Source of the DNA: Oscillatoria sp. SIO1A7 | Lineage (GTDB): Bacteria; Cyanobacteriota; Cyanobacteriia; Cyanobacteriales; Laspinemataceae | Direction of reading: 5' to 3' | DNA length: 64,000 bases | NCBI GenBank assembly: GCA_010672965.1 | Contig: JAAHFN010000035.1 | Span: forward strand, 1 to 64,000 | In this document: piece by piece, positions 61,190 through 64,000 of the stretch | Layout: every line of letters starts with the position of its first letter | How positions within the stretch are numbered: the first letter of the stretch is position 1 | Program-made: the position numbers and the translations under genes | Notes under the pieces: generated by a model | Databases searched by the model: none | What the model was told of the DNA's origin: nothing | Seen by the model: the letters and a program-made list of their open reading frames with translations, nothing else

Positions 61190-63997
61190 ATGTCTTACGA
61201 GCCCCTACACCAGAAGTATCGCCCCCAGACTTTTGCTGACCTGGTGGGTCAGGAAGCGATCGCCACTACCCTAACTAATGCCATTACACAAAACCGAATT
61301 GCCCATGCTTATTTATTCGCCGGTCCGCGAGGCACGGGCAAAACTTCCAGCGCCCGCATCCTTGCTAAATCTCTAAATTGCCTCAACAGCAATAAACCCA
61401 CCGAAAAACCCTGCGGTACTTGCGAAGTTTGTACCACGATCGCTAAAAGCAATTCTCTAGATGTTATAGAAATTGACGCCGCCAGCAACACTGGAGTAGA
61501 TAATATTCGAGAATTAATAGAACGGGCTCAATTTGCCCCGGTGCAATGTCGTCATAAAGTCTATATTATTGACGAATGTTTAACTGGGGATTCCCTGATT
61601 CTCACTAGCGATGGCTTGATGCGCATCGATAACCCAGCCATCCAAGGTCGCGAAGTCTTAAGTTATAACGAGTCATTGGCAGCCTGGGAATTAAAAAAAG
61701 TTACTCGCTGGTTCGACCAAGGAACGCGGCCAACTCTGACAATTAAAACAACTAGCGGTAAAGCGATTAGATGTACCGGCAATCATTTAATTAGAACGGA
61801 GATAGGATGGTTTCGCGCCCAAGACCTCAGACCGGGAATGAAAATATTATCTCCGGGAGCCGCTTGGGAATATACTCAAGACTTACGCATTAAGCCTATA
61901 GCTGGTAGGGGCGATTTCACCATTTGCCCTACATCTAGGATGCATAGTAGGGGCGATTTCACCATTTGCCCTACATTTAGGAGACAATCTAGAGTCTTAG
62001 AGAAAAAAAGCAGAACTCCCAATTTAGAAACCGTTCTATCTATAGAAGAGGGCAGATTAGAAAGAGTTTACGATATCGAAGTAAAAGACAATCATAATTT
62101 TATTGCGAACGGATTGCTAGTTCATAACTGCCATTCTCTTAGTACGGCGGCTTTTAATTCCCTGCTCAAAACTTTGGAAGAGCCGCCGGAACGGGTGGTG
62201 TTTGTCTTGGCAACCACAGACCCGCAAAGAGTTTTACCCACTATTATTTCTAGGTGTCAGCGCTTTGACTTTCGCCGCATTCCTCTAGACTCAATGGTGC
62301 AGCATTTAGATGATATTGCTCGCCAGGAAAATATTAATATTGCCGAAGATGCTATCCGCACGGTGGCTCAAATTGCCCAAGGGGGTCTTAGAGATGCGGA
62401 AAGTTTGCTGGATCAGTTGAGCTTATTATCCGGGCAAGTTACCGTAGAGGCAGTCTGGGATTTAGTTGGCTCCGTTCCCGAAAAAGATTTAATGGCTTTA
62501 TTGGAGGCAATTCGCAGCAACAATCCAGAATTGCTGCTCGATCGCGCCCGAGCCCTAATGAATCGAGGTAGAGAGCCCCTGATAGTCCTCCAGAATTTGG
62601 CCGGGTTTTACCGAGATTTATTAATTGCCAAAACTGCACCCAAACGCTGGGACTTAGTTGCTATGACTCCTCCCACTTGGGAAGAATTATGCGGCCGAGC
62701 CCAAGAATGGGATATCCCTGCGATTCTCTACAGCCAACAGCATCTTAGGTCTTGCGAAGTCCAGATAAAAAATACCACCCAGCCCCGCTTGTGGTTAGAA
62801 GTGACTTTATTGGGATTGTTGCCTTCAGCAATTTTAGAAGCAACACCCCAAGCAACACCCCAAGCAACACCCCAAGCAGCACCAACTCCGCCGGCTCCTC
62901 GTAGAGTTGCTTCCTCGCCATCTGCCCGGGGAGGCATAGATGAAATTTCCGAAGCGCCCGATCGCCCGGAAATAAGACAAGAGCTACAGAATCGCGAAGC
63001 ATCTGGGCAGCAAAATCGTCAACCTGCTCCTAGGGATGAGTTTCGCGATCGCCCCGCCAGTCCGCCGCCCGCCAGTCCGCCGCCCGCCAGTCCCGCCAAT
63101 CCGCCGCCGATCGCCCCCGAGCCACAAGCCCCCGCTACTTCTGCTGGAGCGGATTCGGCTTATCTAAATGAAGTTTGGGAAACCGTGCTAGCCAATCTAA
63201 AACAGCGATCGACTCAAGCACTCTTGCGCCAACATTGTCATCTAGTGGAGTTCGACAATGATGCTTTTGCGCGCATCAGCATTAGTTCCCCGGGCTTGCA
63301 GAAATTAGCTCAAAACAAATTGGGCGAGGTTGAAGCGGCATTTGCGAAAGCTTTTAATCGGCGGGTGCAAGTAGAATTAGAAGTTGGCAGCGGCACGAAG
63401 GAGTCGAGAACTAGCAAAAATAAGCAAAATTCTGGCGATCGCTCTCTAACTCCCCCGCCGACTCAGGAGAGACCTCCCCAGCAAAGCCAGCCAATCTCGC
63501 AGCCCCCGCCTCCCCAGACAAATTCTTCGCAGCCCAGTTCTGCCGAAGCAAATGGCTCTGCCCAAGCAAATGGCTCTAATGGCAATAGCCTGGGTCAGCA
63601 AAACCAGCGAATCTCGCAGCCCGGTTTCCCGCAATCGGATTCTGGGGCAAATTATCCCCAGCCCGGTTCTCCCCAGGCAAATGGCTCTAATGGCAATAGC
63701 CTGGGTCAGCAAAGAGAAAGGACAATTTCTCCACAGCCGGATAGCGCCCGTTCTGTGGAAAAGTCTGTGGAAAAATCTCTGGAGAAATCTGTGGAGAAAT
63801 CTCTGGAGGAAGATGAGGTAATTATCGCCGCCCAACTTCTGGCCAAGAGTTTTTCCGGGGAAATTATCCCTTTACCCAAGCAGCTAGAACTCTCTCAATC
63901 TGCTGGAGCTTCTTCCCAGCAGGAGCTACCTCCTTCAGAGATTCCGCCTCTCGATGAAAGCGGCAAATTCGTCCCCGGGGAAGACTTGCCCTTTTAA
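61190..63997 (+). CDS. dnaX: DNA polymerase III gamma/tau subunit with intein
   Basis: A 935-codon gene for the clamp-loader ATPase DnaX, of which 751 codons are host protein. Walker A is GPRGTGKTSS (about 44-53). Four zinc-binding cysteines follow (CLNSNKPTEKPCGTCEVC). Walker B is VYIIDECHSLS, and the intein splits it between Glu and Cys. Sensor 1 is FVLATTDPQRV and SRC(Q)RF follows. The C-terminal tau part is Pro/Gln-rich with several short tandem repeats (ATPQ units, EKSVEKSLEKSVEKSLEE). The protein is essential for replication, so the intein must splice. ATG start; no clear frameshift signal for a short gamma form was noticed. The window ends just after its TAA. Confidence 0.95.
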   Translation: MSYEPLHQKYRPQTFADLVGQEAIATTLTNAITQNRIAHAYLFAGPRGTGKTSSARILAKSLNCLNSNKPTEKPCGTCEVCTTIAKSNSLDVIEIDAASNTGVDNIRELIERAQFAPVQCRHKVYIIDECLTGDSLILTSDGLMRIDNPAIQGREVLSYNESLAAWELKKVTRWFDQGTRPTLTIKTTSGKAIRCTGNHLIRTEIGWFRAQDLRPGMKILSPGAAWEYTQDLRIKPIAGRGDFTICPTSRMHSRGDFTICPTFRRQSRVLEKKSRTPNLETVLSIEEGRLERVYDIEVKDNHNFIANGLLVHNCHSLSTAAFNSLLKTLEEPPERVVFVLATTDPQRVLPTIISRCQRFDFRRIPLDSMVQHLDDIARQENINIAEDAIRTVAQIAQGGLRDAESLLDQLSLLSGQVTVEAVWDLVGSVPEKDLMALLEAIRSNNPELLLDRARALMNRGREPLIVLQNLAGFYRDLLIAKTAPKRWDLVAMTPPTWEELCGRAQEWDIPAILYSQQHLRSCEVQIKNTTQPRLWLEVTLLGLLPSAILEATPQATPQATPQAAPTPPAPRRVASSPSARGGIDEISEAPDRPEIRQELQNREASGQQNRQPAPRDEFRDRPASPPPASPPPASPANPPPIAPEPQAPATSAGADSAYLNEVWETVLANLKQRSTQALLRQHCHLVEFDNDAFARISISSPGLQKLAQNKLGEVEAAFAKAFNRRVQVELEVGSGTKESRTSKNKQNSGDRSLTPPPTQERPPQQSQPISQPPPPQTNSSQPSSAEANGSAQANGSNGNSLGQQNQRISQPGFPQSDSGANYPQPGSPQANGSNGNSLGQQRERTISPQPDSARSVEKSVEKSLEKSVEKSLEEDEVIIAAQLLAKSFSGEIIPLPKQLELSQSAGASSQQELPPSEIPPLDESGKFVPGEDLPF
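61577..62128 (+). other. 184-residue mini-intein in DnaX
   Basis: Begins CLTGDSLIL (block A, C1) and has TSGKAIRCTGNHLIRT with TxxH-type TGNH (block B). It ends RVYDIEVKDNHNFIANGLLV (block F) then HN, followed by Cys+1 of the host. No homing endonuclease domain is present; a linker of about 60 residues takes its place. All splicing residues are intact. The insertion point in Walker B is one known for cyanobacterial DnaX inteins. Confidence 0.95.
61905..61976. repeat. MITE-A fragment duplicated in the intein linker
   Basis: Two 30-base copies (61905-61934, 61947-61976), 42 bases apart, of the GTAGGGGCGATTTCACCATT segment also found in the MITE-A at 16163-16252. Each encodes RGDFTICPT. An ACTTACGCAT just upstream (61881-61890) resembles the MITE-A end. 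Confidence 0.9.
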
Positions 63998-64000
63998 GAT

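Noticed and set aside
61577-62128. Homing endonuclease in the intein
   Set aside because: The linker is only about 60 residues and has no LAGLIDADG or HNH motif; part of it is repeat-derived.

Overview
The window reads as a piece of a cyanobacterial chromosome, most likely a filamentous, repeat-rich lineage. The grounds are many HIP1 octamers (GCGATCGC), an SLH-domain/OprB porin, a split-intein-type DnaX architecture carried here as a mini-intein, an FHA-Ser/Thr kinase, a DUF3598 protein and heptameric tandem repeats of the kind known from filamentous cyanobacteria. The genus assignment is inference. I see no rRNA, tRNA or CRISPR array. From my coordinates about three quarters of the window is coding. 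The rest is unusually rich in hairpin elements and short tandem arrays.

Layout. 1-6.2 kb: tandem-duplicated repeat, FHA-kinase, a 952-residue DUF5682/TraB-like protein and a small membrane protein. 6.4-8.7 kb: an MNT/HEPN toxin-antitoxin pair with a frameshifted HEPN, then an AT-rich membrane protein with a degenerate PLD-like motif. 9-16 kb: a CPA1 Na+/H+ antiporter with a cyclic-nucleotide-binding-like tail, a large secreted SdrD_B/cadherin-like/C-type-lectin protein and a ZIP-like membrane protein. 16.5-22.2 kb: an AGE-family sugar epimerase fused to a STAS domain, a ThuA-like protein and the glycogen debranching enzyme GlgX. 23.7-53.5 kb: a long, mostly minus-strand accessory region. It holds a xanthine-dehydrogenase/aldehyde-oxidase set (FAD, Moco and [2Fe-2S] subunits scattered over 21 kb), its likely maturation genes (MocA-like and XdhC), two MDR reductases, an SDR, a GMC oxidoreductase, a nitrilase-fold protein, two DJ-1/PfpI proteins, a VOC protein, a cupin, three NTF2/SnoaL-like proteins, a ThDP decarboxylase, a porin and a repeat/PPC protein. 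54.4-60.3 kb: an NHLP-leader-like small protein with an unknown 373-residue partner, then an AraC-type response regulator and a PAS histidine kinase. 61.2-64 kb: dnaX interrupted by a 184-residue mini-intein.

The most unusual biology is in the accessory region. The predicted [2Fe-2S] subunit has lost seven of its eight cluster cysteines in an intact reading frame. The Moco subunit has Asp where the catalytic Glu is expected, and the FAD subunit has a degraded second FAD motif. The co-located nitrilase has Ser for the catalytic Cys, and the VOC and cupin proteins have non-canonical metal sites. The MocA and XdhC genes are nevertheless kept, which suggests (inference) a molybdenum enzyme working without its usual Fe-S relay, or a set of repurposed pseudo-enzymes. 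A plausible but unproven reading is an oxidative/aldehyde pathway: the ThDP decarboxylase makes an aldehyde, the Mo enzyme or the dehydrogenases oxidise or reduce it, and DJ-1/VOC proteins handle reactive carbonyls.

A second theme is genome structure. At least 17 genes on both strands have a short tandem array of varying sequence lying on, or within about 20 bases of, the stop codon, and in several genes the array itself supplies the stop. Several families of small inverted-repeat elements are scattered through the window. One sits in-frame inside the porin gene and a fragment of another is duplicated inside the dnaX intein. Both HEPN genes and one small gene at 36.7-37.1 kb carry single disabling lesions.
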